Assembly (NCBI RefSeq): GCF_014643835.1
Contig: NZ_BMKD01000001.1
Location: 868,001-932,000 of the forward strand
From: Mucilaginibacter rubeus
Lineage (GTDB): Bacteria; Bacteroidota; Bacteroidia; Sphingobacteriales; Sphingobacteriaceae
DNA: 64,000 bases
Reading direction: 5' to 3'
Under the pieces are notes generated by a model. The model was not told the DNA's origin, made no database searches, and saw nothing but the letters and a program-made list of their open reading frames with translations. This document shows, one piece after another, positions 52,599 through 61,660 of this stretch. The translations under genes were made by a program, and so were the position numbers. The first letter of the stretch is position 1. Each line of letters opens with the position of its first letter.

Positions 52599-52943
52599 TT
52601 ACGCAGTGGGCCTGTCGTCGCCGTGCAGGTTATGACTTACCTGCCCATGATGCAATTTGGCAGCTAACGCGGATGAGCTATCATCGGCATAAGTACCATA
52701 AGCATTTACCAGCACTCCTTTTAAGTTATATTTTGATGATGATACAGCGTATACTATCGACATATCCGATGGGTTACTTGGACCTTCAAAGCGGTAAAAC
52801 TCATCAATCTCAAAATCATCAGCGGTCATCCTGATATCTTTTTCTTTATCATCAATTGTATCGCCATCAAGGCTAAGGTTGGCCGTATATCCCCTCTTCA
52901 TGAGGTCATTAGTGGCATCCACTAAGGTTTCATAATTTTTCAT
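52599..52943 (-). CDS. small conserved protein, often mislabelled phosphoribosylpyrophosphate synthetase
   Basis: 114 residues: MKNYETLVDATNDLMKRGYT, then MTADDFEIDEFYRFEG and IVYAVSSSKYNLKGVLVNAYGTYAD, a compact alpha/beta protein of about 100 residues widespread in Bacteroidota. No PRPP synthetase motif is present. No secretion signal. Function unknown. Monocistronic, with a 7-bp array after its stop. Confidence 0.75.
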   Translation of the reverse strand: MKNYETLVDATNDLMKRGYTANLSLDGDTIDDKEKDIRMTADDFEIDEFYRFEGPSNPSDMSIVYAVSSSKYNLKGVLVNAYGTYADDSSSALAAKLHHGQVSHNLHGDDRPTA

Positions 52944-53042
52944 GGTGATGTTTTTGTATAGGTAAAACAGAAGATGAGTTCATTGATCACCTTCGTATAA
53001 TATATAACTGCAAAAGCAACTAACTTGTTTGAAGCGGGGTAA

Positions 53043-53077
53043 TAAAAAGTCCGGTTGCCACGGGCAACCGGACTTAA
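53043..53077 (-). terminator. intrinsic terminator after the surface lipoprotein gene
   Basis: AAGTCCGGTTGCC pairs with GGCAACCGGACTT around a 4-base loop; on the minus strand a TTTTTATT tract follows. Confidence 0.9.
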
Positions 53078-53119
53078 ACTAACAAATGAAAATTCTCCCG
53101 TTCTAAGGTTATTTTATGC

Positions 53120-54730
53120 TTACTGGGCTTTGGCCAGCCAGAATGAAGCATTTAAATGAAATGACGAATGCGAGGTATATCCTGACGGAGCATCACCCGA
53201 CCAACCATTAAACAGGTTATCGCCTGTATCACCTGTGCCGTCATCGGCGTCCGAGCTGTCGCCGATCCAAACAACACGGCCGCTTCCATAGGTTGCCAAT
53301 AATGCCATAGCGTTGGCATTGCCACCATTGGTAGCGCTGTTACGCCAGAATAAGCCCTGTACGGTTGAGTTGTTGGCCGGGAACAAGGTTGCTGTAGAAC
53401 CATCGTAGAAAGCCATTTTTGAAGCAGTACCTGCCGCACCATTCAGCACTTTTTGCGCATCGGCATTGGAGCCGGTATAAACGTTGGTTGACGGGCTTTC
53501 GTTGATATCAACATAATTTACACTAAAGCCGAAAGGGTTGTTGTTATTGATGCCATTGTTGGTCATTAAGTCATTCCAAACCCTTGGCGAATCATAACCA
53601 TCACCATCGCGGTCTGAAGGATTGTAGCCATTAGCATCGGTACCGGCAGTTGTTGCCGCCGTATGATCAGCTATCATAAATAAACCACCACCGTTTGCTA
53701 CAAAGTTCATCAAAGCAGTTTTCTCGGCGGCAGTAAATAAGCGGTTAGGTTCGCAAACAACAAATACATCGTAATTGCTCAAATCCTGGGCTCCACCGCC
53801 GCCATAAGTGATGGCAGTGCCTACAGGTAACGATTCAACCAGTTCGCCTCGTTTTACCAATTCTACAGCCCATGCTGAAAGAGCGCCTTTCCAATAAGTT
53901 TCGGTAGTAGATGAAGTAATACCTGTGTATGACGGAGTAGGAATGCGTTGTGCCTTGGTTTCGGTAGTGGTACCGCCTGTGTAAATAGCAACCTGCTCAG
54001 TGCCGTCGGCATCTATTTGCCAGTCGGCGCTGCCTGCATTTTCCAGGTGACTTGCATCAAACAGGAATTTTTTGCCTGTAAGTACAGTACCCCCGCCTGT
54101 ACCGCCGCCGCCGTTATCATTAATGGTGATATCATCAATATTGATACGGTTGGTGCCGCCGGATAATTTACGGATCTCTAAACGTACATTACCGGTTTGT
54201 GTAACAGTAAAAGTTGATGTAGTAAGGGTTGCAGTAGTAGTAATTGCTGAGCCGGATTGCGTCCAGGACGAACCTCCGTTAACAGAATAAAACAATCCCC
54301 ATGTGCTTGGAGTATCGCCATTATAAGTTGCACTTTTAATAGTAACAGTACTTATGCCGGTAGTAACATCAAACAACATGGTAATTTTACCGGTATTGCG
54401 TACACGGGCACTCCATGAGCCTGCTTTTTGATCTGCTGCGAGATTACCGATCAGGGCATCATACATATTCCATGAACTGCCGGATAGGGTAACATTGTCG
54501 CCGCTTGATGAACCGGTTGGTGATACATCATAAGCAGTTTTTGGACTGGTTGCGCCAACTTCAAAACCCTGTGTTAAGGACACAGCTAAGGTTTTAATCG
54601 TTTTTGAACCGGTTGCAGTTTGATCAGCATCTTTCAATGCAGGCATCTGGCCATTTTTCTGACAGCTTGCCAGCATGCCTGTTGCGGCAGCGGCCAATAC
54701 CCACATACGTAGATTAGTAAGTTTTAGCAT
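53120..54730 (-). CDS. lipoprotein with N-terminal jelly-roll module and C-terminal GATase/ThuA-like domain
   Basis: 536 residues. Lipobox LASC (C23). Residues about 55-205 (GFEVGATSPKTAYD ... SWNMYDALIGNLAAD ... NRINIDDITIND) form the beta-sandwich module often fused to secreted endonucleases in this phylum. A Gly linker follows. Residues about 220-530 have a flavodoxin-like fold: KKFLFDASHLENAGSADW, YDVFVVCEPNRLF, MNFVANGGGLFMIADHT and WIGDSSDADDGTGD. The C-part resembles secreted proteins that end in a sensor or nuclease-like fold; no catalytic triad is clear. Function unknown. Confidence 0.75.
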   Translation of the reverse strand: MLKLTNLRMWVLAAAATGMLASCQKNGQMPALKDADQTATGSKTIKTLAVSLTQGFEVGATSPKTAYDVSPTGSSSGDNVTLSGSSWNMYDALIGNLAADQKAGSWSARVRNTGKITMLFDVTTGISTVTIKSATYNGDTPSTWGLFYSVNGGSSWTQSGSAITTTATLTTSTFTVTQTGNVRLEIRKLSGGTNRINIDDITINDNGGGGTGGGTVLTGKKFLFDASHLENAGSADWQIDADGTEQVAIYTGGTTTETKAQRIPTPSYTGITSSTTETYWKGALSAWAVELVKRGELVESLPVGTAITYGGGGAQDLSNYDVFVVCEPNRLFTAAEKTALMNFVANGGGLFMIADHTAATTAGTDANGYNPSDRDGDGYDSPRVWNDLMTNNGINNNNPFGFSVNYVDINESPSTNVYTGSNADAQKVLNGAAGTASKMAFYDGSTATLFPANNSTVQGLFWRNSATNGGNANAMALLATYGSGRVVWIGDSSDADDGTGDTGDNLFNGWSGDAPSGYTSHSSFHLNASFWLAKAQ

Positions 54731-55154
54731 AATGATTTTTTTAGGTTTTAATGTATAAGTTAATAATGTTAAATTATACGGTAAAGCTGCACAAAGGTTA
54801 ATTCGTAATTATTGCTATTTCATTAACTTATTGTTAAGTAAACCTTGAAACTTTTTACATTTATATAAAGTGTTCCATTTTCAGAAGTGGAACATTGTGG
54901 AATACTGCGCATTTATGTTACCACTGGTTATCAACAACTTAAGTGGTTCAAAAAGTGAAAGGTAACTATATTGCTAATAATCAGATATTTAAGATTTTTG
55001 GCGTTTTTTTTAGTGGAACACCCTTTGGTCATACACATCAGGTGTGGACAACCCATGGTTGAAAGAGTTTTGACAACGGTTAACATATGGCCGGCCGCAA
55101 ACAAAAAAAGCGTCCAAAAAGGCCGCTCTTTCAATACATTAAAGTTGTTCAAAT
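54731..55154. other. intergenic region, promoter side of the lipoprotein gene
   Basis: 424 bases between two leftward genes. It holds a terminator (55101-55135) and a short perfect inverted repeat GTTCCA/TGGAAC (54872-54893). GTGGAACA recurs at 54886 and 55013. No gene of usual length is supported on either strand; the frames that cross it have no recognisable product. Confidence 0.4.
55101..55135 (-). terminator. intrinsic terminator after the 161-residue membrane protein gene
   Basis: On the minus strand AAAGAGCG.CC pairs with GG.CGCTTTTT across a T-rich loop and runs into TTTTTTTG. Confidence 0.7.
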
Positions 55155-55640
55155 TTATTTGGCAAAATAAGCCCCTATCCTTTTGGCAAATGCCACGGTA
55201 ATTATGCCGATAAATATTTTTGCCCCTGCCGATATTACACTGCTTTGTTCATTAACGTTAGCAAGCGTATACAGGTGATATAAAAAATCAGGGATAGTGC
55301 CAACTAACAATAACCCTCCTATTATTACCAGGGATATTTCGTAGATGACTTTTCGTTCGGCAAAAAGTTTCGCGTTTTCCTGGTAATCACTTTCATTAGT
55401 GATCCAGCGGGTGATCCTTTTAGTACCGGCAATTAACAGCACCGCCAATATGATCAGGAAAATAAAGTTTAACCCGTTTACCAACAAAAGGTTTCCCTGA
55501 TCGGCAGGCTGCTGTTCGGCAGGGGAACTTGCATGGTTACCGATAAAAGTGATCAGGCCGGGAAGTTTAGAGATATCGGCCACCAACAGGTATATACCCA
55601 GTATTTTAATGGCGACCTCATAGATATCGGATTTTTTCAT
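55155..55640 (-). CDS. small integral membrane protein, unknown
   Basis: 161 residues with four predicted membrane helices (about 7-30, 47-68, 90-110 and 125-150). No signal peptide and no motif that I can tie to a named family; helix 1 begins KKSDIYEVAIKILGIYLLVADISKL. It stands 90 bases downstream of gpmA, possibly on the same transcript, and is followed by a terminator. Confidence 0.65.
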   Translation of the reverse strand: MKKSDIYEVAIKILGIYLLVADISKLPGLITFIGNHASSPAEQQPADQGNLLLVNGLNFIFLIILAVLLIAGTKRITRWITNESDYQENAKLFAERKVIYEISLVIIGGLLLVGTIPDFLYHLYTLANVNEQSSVISAGAKIFIGIITVAFAKRIGAYFAK

Positions 55641-55729
55641 TCGTCTTAATTAGGGATTAATTGGTTTATGGCTTACAAGATAAACAATTGTGCTACATAA
55701 AAAAGAGAAATGAAGATCCGGAGGGTAAA

Positions 55730-56419
55730 TTATTCCAGGTAATAATGCCTGATCCTGTTTAAATCCCCATCAAGTTCATAAACCCAGGGGGTAGCGGTAG
55801 GGATTTCCAGCGAAGTGACTTCCTTATCATTTAAATTATCAATATATTTTATAAGCGAACGCAGGCTGTTACCATGTGCCGCTACAATAACCTTTTGATT
55901 GCGGCGCAAGGCCCTGACAATTCTTTCGTTCCAAAAGGGCAATACCCTGTCCATAGTTTCGCTCAGGTTTTCGGTCAGCGGGAGCTCACGCTCGGTCAGG
56001 TCCTTGTACCTGAGATCATGACCCGGATAGCGCGCATCATCTTTGGTTATAGCGGGCGGGTGTTCATTAGGGTCGCGCCGCCATTTTAACACCTGTTCTT
56101 CGCCGTATCGGGCAATGGTTTCATCTTTATTTAACCCTTGTAAGGCACCATAAAACCGTTCGTTCAACCGCCATGATTTTTCGACGGGGATCCATAAATG
56201 ATCAAGTTCTTCCAAAATATAATGGAGCGTTTTAATGGATCTCTTTAAATAAGATGTAAAGCCGATATCAAAATTGTAGCCGTTTTTATTAAGGATCTTT
56301 CCGGCGCGATGGGCCTGTTCGTAACCTTTTTCTGACAGGTCGACATCTTCCCAGCCTGTAAATCTGTTTTCCTGGTTCCAGGTACTCTCGCCGTGGCGTA
56401 TTAATACTAATTTTTGCAT
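55730..56419 (-). CDS. gpmA: 2,3-bisphosphoglycerate-dependent phosphoglycerate mutase
   Basis: 229 residues. Histidine phosphatase fold: [10 protein letters not shown] with the phospho-histidine H9, [25 protein letters not shown] and [14 protein letters not shown]. Contains the extra segment that distinguishes dPGM from smaller cofactor-independent acid phosphatases. Interconverts 3- and 2-phosphoglycerate in glycolysis. Full length. Confidence 0.96.
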   Translation of the reverse strand: MQKLVLIRHGESTWNQENRFTGWEDVDLSEKGYEQAHRAGKILNKNGYNFDIGFTSYLKRSIKTLHYILEELDHLWIPVEKSWRLNERFYGALQGLNKDETIARYGEEQVLKWRRDPNEHPPAITKDDARYPGHDLRYKDLTERELPLTENLSETMDRVLPFWNERIVRALRRNQKVIVAAHGNSLRSLIKYIDNLNDKEVTSLEIPTATPWVYELDGDLNRIRHYYLE

Positions 56420-56609
56420 AGGTAGGTGTCTCTAAATCCCCTCTAATGGGGAAACTTTTATTGTTTGTTATTTAAAAGTCTGCTCTGCCGGACATGCTTT
56501 TAGTGGGGTTGTTTAATTATTGCAAAAGTAGGTTAAGGGTATGAAAAACTTGCTTAATATTTATAAATAAGTTAGCTTGCGGTACAAACCAAATAAACTA
56601 AAACCTATT

Positions 56610-57200
56610 ATGATCCCTACCACACCAGTACCAGTGAAGGATGGCATTGCCAACCCGGCGCCGCTTGGCCTTTGCGCTTTCGGAATGACCACCGTTTTAT
56701 TAAACATTCACAATGCCGGTTTTTTTGAAATGAACACCATGATATTAGCTATGGGCATATTTTACGGCGGTTTGGCGCAAGTTATTGCCGGTGTTATCGA
56801 AGCTAAAAAGAACAATACCTTCGGGCTGACCGCATTCACCTCTTATGGATTTTTCTGGCTTTCATTAGTGGGCCTATTGGTAATGCCTAAATTTGGCTGG
56901 GGAGCTGCGCCATCTGAAGGGGCCATGATCGCTTACCTAAGCATCTGGGGTGTATTTACCCTGCTGTTGTTTTTTGGAACATTGAGGCTTAACCGTGCGC
57001 TGCAATTTGTTTTTGCATCGTTAACTATATTATTTTTCCTGTTAGTGGCTGGTGATGTCACCGGCAATGCAGGGATTAAGCACCTTGCCGGTTATGAAGG
57101 TATTATTTGCGGGGCATCGGCTATTTACACAGGTATCGCTAATGTTTTGAATGAGATTTATGGAAAAACCGTTTTGCCGATTGGCCCGGTGAAGGTTTAA
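56610..57200 (+). CDS. acetate uptake transporter (GPR1/FUN34/YaaH, SatP type)
   Basis: 196 residues with six membrane helices. The N-terminal [23 protein letters not shown] carries the NPAPLGL motif of acetate/succinate transporters of this family. Acts at the inner membrane. ATG at 56610 is chosen; the frame goes back to a TTG at 56577. Followed 23 bases later by a SRPBCC gene. Confidence 0.93.
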   Translation: MIPTTPVPVKDGIANPAPLGLCAFGMTTVLLNIHNAGFFEMNTMILAMGIFYGGLAQVIAGVIEAKKNNTFGLTAFTSYGFFWLSLVGLLVMPKFGWGAAPSEGAMIAYLSIWGVFTLLLFFGTLRLNRALQFVFASLTILFFLLVAGDVTGNAGIKHLAGYEGIICGASAIYTGIANVLNEIYGKTVLPIGPVKV

Positions 57201-57223
57201 ATTATTTGAGCTAAATTGCGCGG

Positions 57224-57607
57224 GTGAAAGATTATAAAAAATATTACAGCATACCGGCCACTCCCGAAGAGATATACATGGCCATCACCAACCCGGTTAC
57301 AATTGAATTGTGGACTGGCGAAGTCGCCGAAATGTCGACAGAGCCCGGTACCGAATTTTCTATGTGGGATGGCAGTATCGTGGGTAAAAACGTCGAGTTT
57401 GAACCCAATAAAAAGGTGGTTCAGCAATGGTATTTTGAAGGACAAAGCGATAATTCTATCGTTACCATCAAATTACATGCTGATAAGCAAGGCACTTCGG
57501 CCGAGTTAAGGCACACCAACATTCCCGATGATGATTATAATGATATTGTTGACGGGTGGAACGAGAGTTACTTTGGCGGCCTGATCGATTTTTTTGAGGG
57601 AGCTTAA
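57224..57607 (+). CDS. SRPBCC/AHSA1-like protein, GTG start
   Basis: 127 residues, whole length is an activator-of-Hsp90-homologue-type START domain: KKYYSIPATPEEIYMAITNPVTIELWTG, FSMWDGSIVGKNVEFEPNKKVVQQWYF, and the C-terminal helix DGWNESYFGGLIDFFE. The first codon is GTG at 57224; no ATG fits the domain start. Ligand unknown. Lies 23 bases after the transporter and 58 before the HAD gene. Confidence 0.85.
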   Translation: MKDYKKYYSIPATPEEIYMAITNPVTIELWTGEVAEMSTEPGTEFSMWDGSIVGKNVEFEPNKKVVQQWYFEGQSDNSIVTIKLHADKQGTSAELRHTNIPDDDYNDIVDGWNESYFGGLIDFFEGA

Positions 57608-57665
57608 AACACCGGGTATTCAACACCACCTCTTTAATAAAACAAAACATTTATAATTTATACGC

Positions 57666-58442
57666 ATGAAACAAGGTCTTTTAATTGATATGGATGGTGT
57701 AATTTACAGCGGCGAAGAACTGATACAGGGCGCCGATAAATTCATCAAACACCTTATTGATAACAATATACCATTTGCCTTTATGACCAACAACAGCCAG
57801 CGCACCAGCCTGGAGGTTGTACGGAAACTTAAAAGATTGGGAATAACTGTAGAAACAAAACATATTTATACAAGCGCCATGGCTACCGGGAAATTCCTGG
57901 GCGATCAAAGCCCTAACGGTACCGCTTTTGTGCTTGGCGAGGGCGGCCTATTGAGCAGTTTGCACGAAAACGGCATCACGCTTGTTGATTCCGACCCGGA
58001 GTTTGTTGTCTTGGGCGAAGGCCGCAACTTTACATTGGAAATGGTGCAGCGTGCGGTCGACATGATCCTGGCGGGCGCCAAGTTTATAACCACCAACAGG
58101 GATCCATCCCCTAAAAAACCGGGCTGGAACAATTTGGGTATTGCAGCTACAACAGCCATGATAGAGGAAGCTACCGGCCGTAAGGCTTTTGTAACCGGCA
58201 AGCCAAGCCCGGTAATGATGCGCTCGGCAAGGAAATTCCTGGGCCTTGAAACTGCCGAAACGACTGTAATTGGCGATACGATGGAAACTGATATCCAGGG
58301 CGGTGTACAAATGGGATATAAAACTATCCTGGTGCTATCTGGTATCTCCAGTAAAGATCAGTTGAGCCATTACGCGTTTAAACCGGATATGGTAGCGAGC
58401 TCGGTTGATAAGATAGTTTTTCCGCTTAAGTGGTGGTCATAA
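57666..58442 (+). CDS. HAD-IIA phosphatase (NagD/pNPPase type)
   Basis: 258 residues. HAD motif 1 IDMDGV (D8, D10), motif 2 in TNNSQRT (after PFAFM), a C2-type cap (about 85-175), lysine motif GKPSPVMM and motif 4 IGDTMETDI. Dephosphorylates small phospho-sugars or nucleotides; exact substrate unknown. Followed by a terminator 22 bases after the stop. Confidence 0.93.
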   Translation: MKQGLLIDMDGVIYSGEELIQGADKFIKHLIDNNIPFAFMTNNSQRTSLEVVRKLKRLGITVETKHIYTSAMATGKFLGDQSPNGTAFVLGEGGLLSSLHENGITLVDSDPEFVVLGEGRNFTLEMVQRAVDMILAGAKFITTNRDPSPKKPGWNNLGIAATTAMIEEATGRKAFVTGKPSPVMMRSARKFLGLETAETTVIGDTMETDIQGGVQMGYKTILVLSGISSKDQLSHYAFKPDMVASSVDKIVFPLKWWS

Positions 58443-58463
58443 AATAGATTCTGTATCCTCATT

Positions 58464-58500
58464 TAAAGCGGACGATCCACAAGATCGCCCGCTTTTTGTT
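58464..58500 (+). terminator. intrinsic terminator after the HAD gene
   Basis: AAAGCGG.CGATC pairs with GATCG.CCGCTTT around CACAA, then TTTGTTTTT. Confidence 0.85.
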
Positions 58501-58613
58501 TTTAGATATTTTAATAGGTAGGCAGAAATCCGGCAATAAGGTACAGCACTTAAAATATAAAATAACCTGTAACGAAATCTTTAATATTCGCGTCCCATTT
58601 AAAAACTTACCTC

Positions 58614-59771
58614 ATGCAAAACATGCAATCTTCTCACATACACAATAAATATACCCGGATGCTTATACTTACCTGTTTAGTTTTGTCCGGGCTCATCTGC
58701 AACTTACAAGCACAAATCATAAGCCCAGCCGGGAAACTTATCAGTAACACTGCTATGGATGCTTTTTTGAAAAAACAAATGGATTCGTTGCAGCTCCCGG
58801 GGGTATCTATCGCATTTATAAATAAAGGTAAGATAGTTTATCACCGGGCTTTGGGTATAAAAGATATTAAAACAAAAGCGCCTGTAGACGAGCAGTCGAT
58901 TTTTGAAGCAGCCTCACTTTCCAAACCAATATTTACTTATTGGGTTTTAAAAATGGCAGATCGCGGAATATTAAGCCTGGATACTCCTTTGTATAAATAT
59001 CTTCCCTATCCTGATATCGCACAGGATGAGAGATACAAACTAATCACCGCCCGGATGGTGCTTTCTCATCAATCCGGGCTTCCAAACTGGCGCTTCTTCA
59101 CGGCCGATTCCTCTTTACACGTGAAACAAGGTGACCTTTATTTGAATTTCAAGCCCGGTACATCATTCAATTATTCGGGCGAGGGGTTTCTTTACCTGGG
59201 CAAAGTGGTAGCACATTTGCTTAACCGTTCATTGCAAAATATAGAGCCACTGTTTGAACGTGAAGTGGCTATCCCACTACACATGCCCCATAGTTCATAC
59301 ACTGCCAATACCTATATTTTGAAACATAAGGTCAGAGGACATCAGGCTGGGCACATAGATCCTGCTAACGGATTAAACTGGCCTGTAATTCCATCCATCA
59401 GCATTGATTCAAACACTTTCAATCCTGCAGCTTCCCTGCACACTAATGCTTTAGATTATGCCGCATTCCTCATAGCCCTGATGAATGACCAAGGACTAAG
59501 TACCAATAGCATCCATGAAATGTTCCGGCAGCAATTAACCGTGCCCCTTCCCGAAGATTTCCGCAAAGCAGGCTATTCAGCCTGGGGATTGGGCATAGCA
59601 ATAGCGCAAATTTCATCAGGTACAATTTACTTACACTCAGGCAATAATGGCAATTTTCAATCAGCTTTCATGATGGATAAGGCCCGGCAGTCCGGCTATG
59701 TATTTTTTACCAATTGCGATCACGGGAACACTTTTAATGAGAAACTGGAGGCTTTCCTTTCGCTTAAATAG
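58614..59771 (+). CDS. secreted serine hydrolase (class C beta-lactamase-like)
   Basis: 385 residues. Signal peptide ending near LQAQ (about residue 34). SxxK motif S101-L-S-K104 in EAASLSKPIF, YSG at the Y-x-N position, HSG near the C-terminus for KTG. Similar to the EstB/D-aminopeptidase-like class. Likely an esterase or peptidase in the periplasm rather than a resistance enzyme. Three candidate starts (58614, 58623, 58659); the first is used as it gives the usual n-region. Confidence 0.88.
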   Translation: MQNMQSSHIHNKYTRMLILTCLVLSGLICNLQAQIISPAGKLISNTAMDAFLKKQMDSLQLPGVSIAFINKGKIVYHRALGIKDIKTKAPVDEQSIFEAASLSKPIFTYWVLKMADRGILSLDTPLYKYLPYPDIAQDERYKLITARMVLSHQSGLPNWRFFTADSSLHVKQGDLYLNFKPGTSFNYSGEGFLYLGKVVAHLLNRSLQNIEPLFEREVAIPLHMPHSSYTANTYILKHKVRGHQAGHIDPANGLNWPVIPSISIDSNTFNPAASLHTNALDYAAFLIALMNDQGLSTNSIHEMFRQQLTVPLPEDFRKAGYSAWGLGIAIAQISSGTIYLHSGNNGNFQSAFMMDKARQSGYVFFTNCDHGNTFNEKLEAFLSLK

Positions 59772-59789
59772 GTTTACTATATTTGCTGC

Positions 59790-60212
59790 ATGGATACACC
59801 ACTCCAACTTTCCACTTTTGAATCTGAGTTTCGCGTACGCCCCGATGATATCGACATGTTTCAGCACGTACATAACAGCAAATATTTTGATTATGTACTG
59901 GCTGCGCGTTACGACCAGATGGAGCGTTGCTATGGAATGGCGATGGAAAAATTTATGGAACGCGGCTTCGGGTGGGTAGTACGTACCGCCCATGTGGATT
60001 ATAAACGTGCTTTAACCATGGGCGATTACTTTATTGTGAAAACCGGTATTGAAAGTATTGACGACAAAGGCTGCCGTGTGAAGTTTACCATCACCAATAA
60101 AGCCACTAAAAAGATCTGCTGCGATGGTTGGTTTGATTATGTGATGATTGACATGGCTACCGGACGCGGTGCAAAGATCCCTCAGGATGTAATTGATCAG
60201 TACCTCATCTGA
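59790..60212 (+). CDS. hotdog-fold acyl-CoA thioesterase (4HBT/YbgC-like)
   Basis: 140 residues. FRVRPDDIDMFQHVHNSKYFDYV carries the catalytic aspartate and the hotdog helix of the 4-hydroxybenzoyl-CoA thioesterase superfamily; VDYKRALTMGDYFIVKTGIES and CDGWFDYVMIDMATGRGAKIP complete the fold. Cytosolic; hydrolyses an acyl-CoA of unknown chain. Convergent with xerD, 9 bases apart. Confidence 0.92.
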   Translation: MDTPLQLSTFESEFRVRPDDIDMFQHVHNSKYFDYVLAARYDQMERCYGMAMEKFMERGFGWVVRTAHVDYKRALTMGDYFIVKTGIESIDDKGCRVKFTITNKATKKICCDGWFDYVMIDMATGRGAKIPQDVIDQYLI

Positions 60213-60221
60213 TCGCCCGTT

Positions 60222-61121
60222 TTAGCTCCGCGGATGGAATTGGCTGATGGTGCTTTTTAAATACTCCCTGTCTAAATGGGTATAGATCTCTGTTGTGGTG
60301 ATACTTTCATGTCCCAGCATCTCCTGTACTGCCCGTAAATCGGCGCCCCCTTCAACCAGGTGTGTGGCAAAGGAATGCCGAAAGGTATGCGGACTTATCT
60401 TTTTCTTCAATCCGATGGTTTCAGCCAACCCTTTGATGGTTAAAAAAATAATCTGCCGGCTTAACCTTGTGCCGCGCCTGTTCAGGAAAACATAATCCTC
60501 CTCACCTCTTTTTATTGGGTTATGTACTCTTACATTTTCTATCCAGATCTTCAGCGCTTTTATAGCTTCGCTGCCTATCGGCACCAATCGTTCCTTATTG
60601 CCTTTACCGGTCACCTTTATAAATTCAATATCAAGGTACAGGTTAGAGAGTTTCAGTTCGGTAAGCTCGGATACACGCAGGCCTGAACCGTATAGAGTTT
60701 CCAGGATGGCTTTGTTTCGCATGCCTTCGGGTTTGGAAAGGTCTAAGGCAGCTATAATTTTGTTGATCTCTTCATAGCTCAATGTATCCGGCAGTTTACG
60801 CCTGATCTTGGGCGATTCGAGCAGTTCTGACGGGTCAGATTTAATAATATCTTCCATCAGCAGGTATTTATAAAACGCTTTGATCCCGGATAGGATCCTG
60901 GCCTGGGATGACGGGATCATCCCCAGTTCATTTATCCAGTTAATGAACCCGCGCAAATCAGTTAAAGTAATTAATTCTGGCTTTAGTTTAACTATCTGTG
61001 AATCTGAATATTGATATAACTTTTCTATATCTCTGCGGTAAGCTTCGATAGAGTTGTCGGATAGCGACTTCTCTAATTTTAAATAAGCCTGGAAACCTTT
61101 TATTGCCGAACGCCAATCCAA
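60222..61121 (-). CDS. xerD: tyrosine recombinase XerD
   Basis: 299 residues. N-terminal SAM-like core-binding domain (10-95) and catalytic domain with all six residues: R149 (GSGLRVSELT), K173 (TGKGNKERLVP), H245-x-x-R248 (SPHTFRHSFATH), H271 and nucleophile Y280 (TTTEIYTH). Resolves chromosome dimers at dif with XerC. Genomic context with housekeeping genes, not a mobile element. The divergent aroQ starts 40 bases away. Confidence 0.95.
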   Translation of the reverse strand: MDWRSAIKGFQAYLKLEKSLSDNSIEAYRRDIEKLYQYSDSQIVKLKPELITLTDLRGFINWINELGMIPSSQARILSGIKAFYKYLLMEDIIKSDPSELLESPKIRRKLPDTLSYEEINKIIAALDLSKPEGMRNKAILETLYGSGLRVSELTELKLSNLYLDIEFIKVTGKGNKERLVPIGSEAIKALKIWIENVRVHNPIKRGEEDYVFLNRRGTRLSRQIIFLTIKGLAETIGLKKKISPHTFRHSFATHLVEGGADLRAVQEMLGHESITTTEIYTHLDREYLKSTISQFHPRS

Positions 61122-61161
61122 TTGATTTTAGTTTTGATGATTTATAGCTAAGTTTGAACTA

Positions 61162-61581
61162 ATGAAGATACAAATTATAAACGGCCCCAATTTGAACCTG
61201 TTAGGCGTTCGCGAAAAATCAATTTATGGCGATGCCAGTTTTGAAACCTATCTTGAAACCCTGCGCCAACGCTATGCAAACATCACCATTGATTATTATC
61301 AAAGCAACATTGAAGGCGAAATTATAAATAAACTGCATGAAATTGGTTTTAGTTACGATGGTATTGTAATAAACGCCGGCGCTTATACCCATACCTCCAT
61401 TGCTATTGCAGATGCAATTTCTGCCATCAATACCCCGGTTATTGAAGTGCATATATCCAACGTGCACAAGCGCGAGCAGTTCAGGCATAAATCAATGATA
61501 GCGGCCAGTTGTCGTGGTGTAATTGCGGGTTTCGGGATGGATAGTTATCGCCTGGCTATTGAAAACCTGTCGCTTAAATAA
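61162..61581 (+). CDS. aroQ: type II 3-dehydroquinate dehydratase
   Basis: 139 residues, dodecameric shikimate-pathway enzyme. INGPNLNLLGVREKSIYG contains R17 and the catalytic Y22; NAGAYTHTSIAIADAI carries the N and H; VIEVHISNVHKREQFRHKS has the catalytic E/H pair with S. Full length. Divergent from xerD. Confidence 0.97.
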   Translation: MKIQIINGPNLNLLGVREKSIYGDASFETYLETLRQRYANITIDYYQSNIEGEIINKLHEIGFSYDGIVINAGAYTHTSIAIADAISAINTPVIEVHISNVHKREQFRHKSMIAASCRGVIAGFGMDSYRLAIENLSLK

Positions 61582-61605
61582 TATTAAAATATTTTATCGT
61601 TTTGA

Positions 61606-61633
61606 TAAAACGCTTTTGGTGTAAAAGCGTTTA
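61606..61633. repeat. inverted repeat between aroQ and the channel gene
   Basis: AAAACGCTTTT pairs with AAAAGCGTTTA around GGTGT. No T-run follows, so termination is uncertain. A smaller hairpin, TTTTATC/TGATAAA, lies just before it. Confidence 0.5.
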
Positions 61634-61660
61634 AACATTGCTTTCAGCTTATTGTTCCAG

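Noticed and set aside
52599-52943. Phosphoribosylpyrophosphate synthetase annotation
   Set aside because: No PRPP-binding loop and only 114 residues.
60222-61121. Integrase of a mobile element
   Set aside because: XerD-like sequence with housekeeping neighbours, no attachment-site repeats or phage genes nearby.
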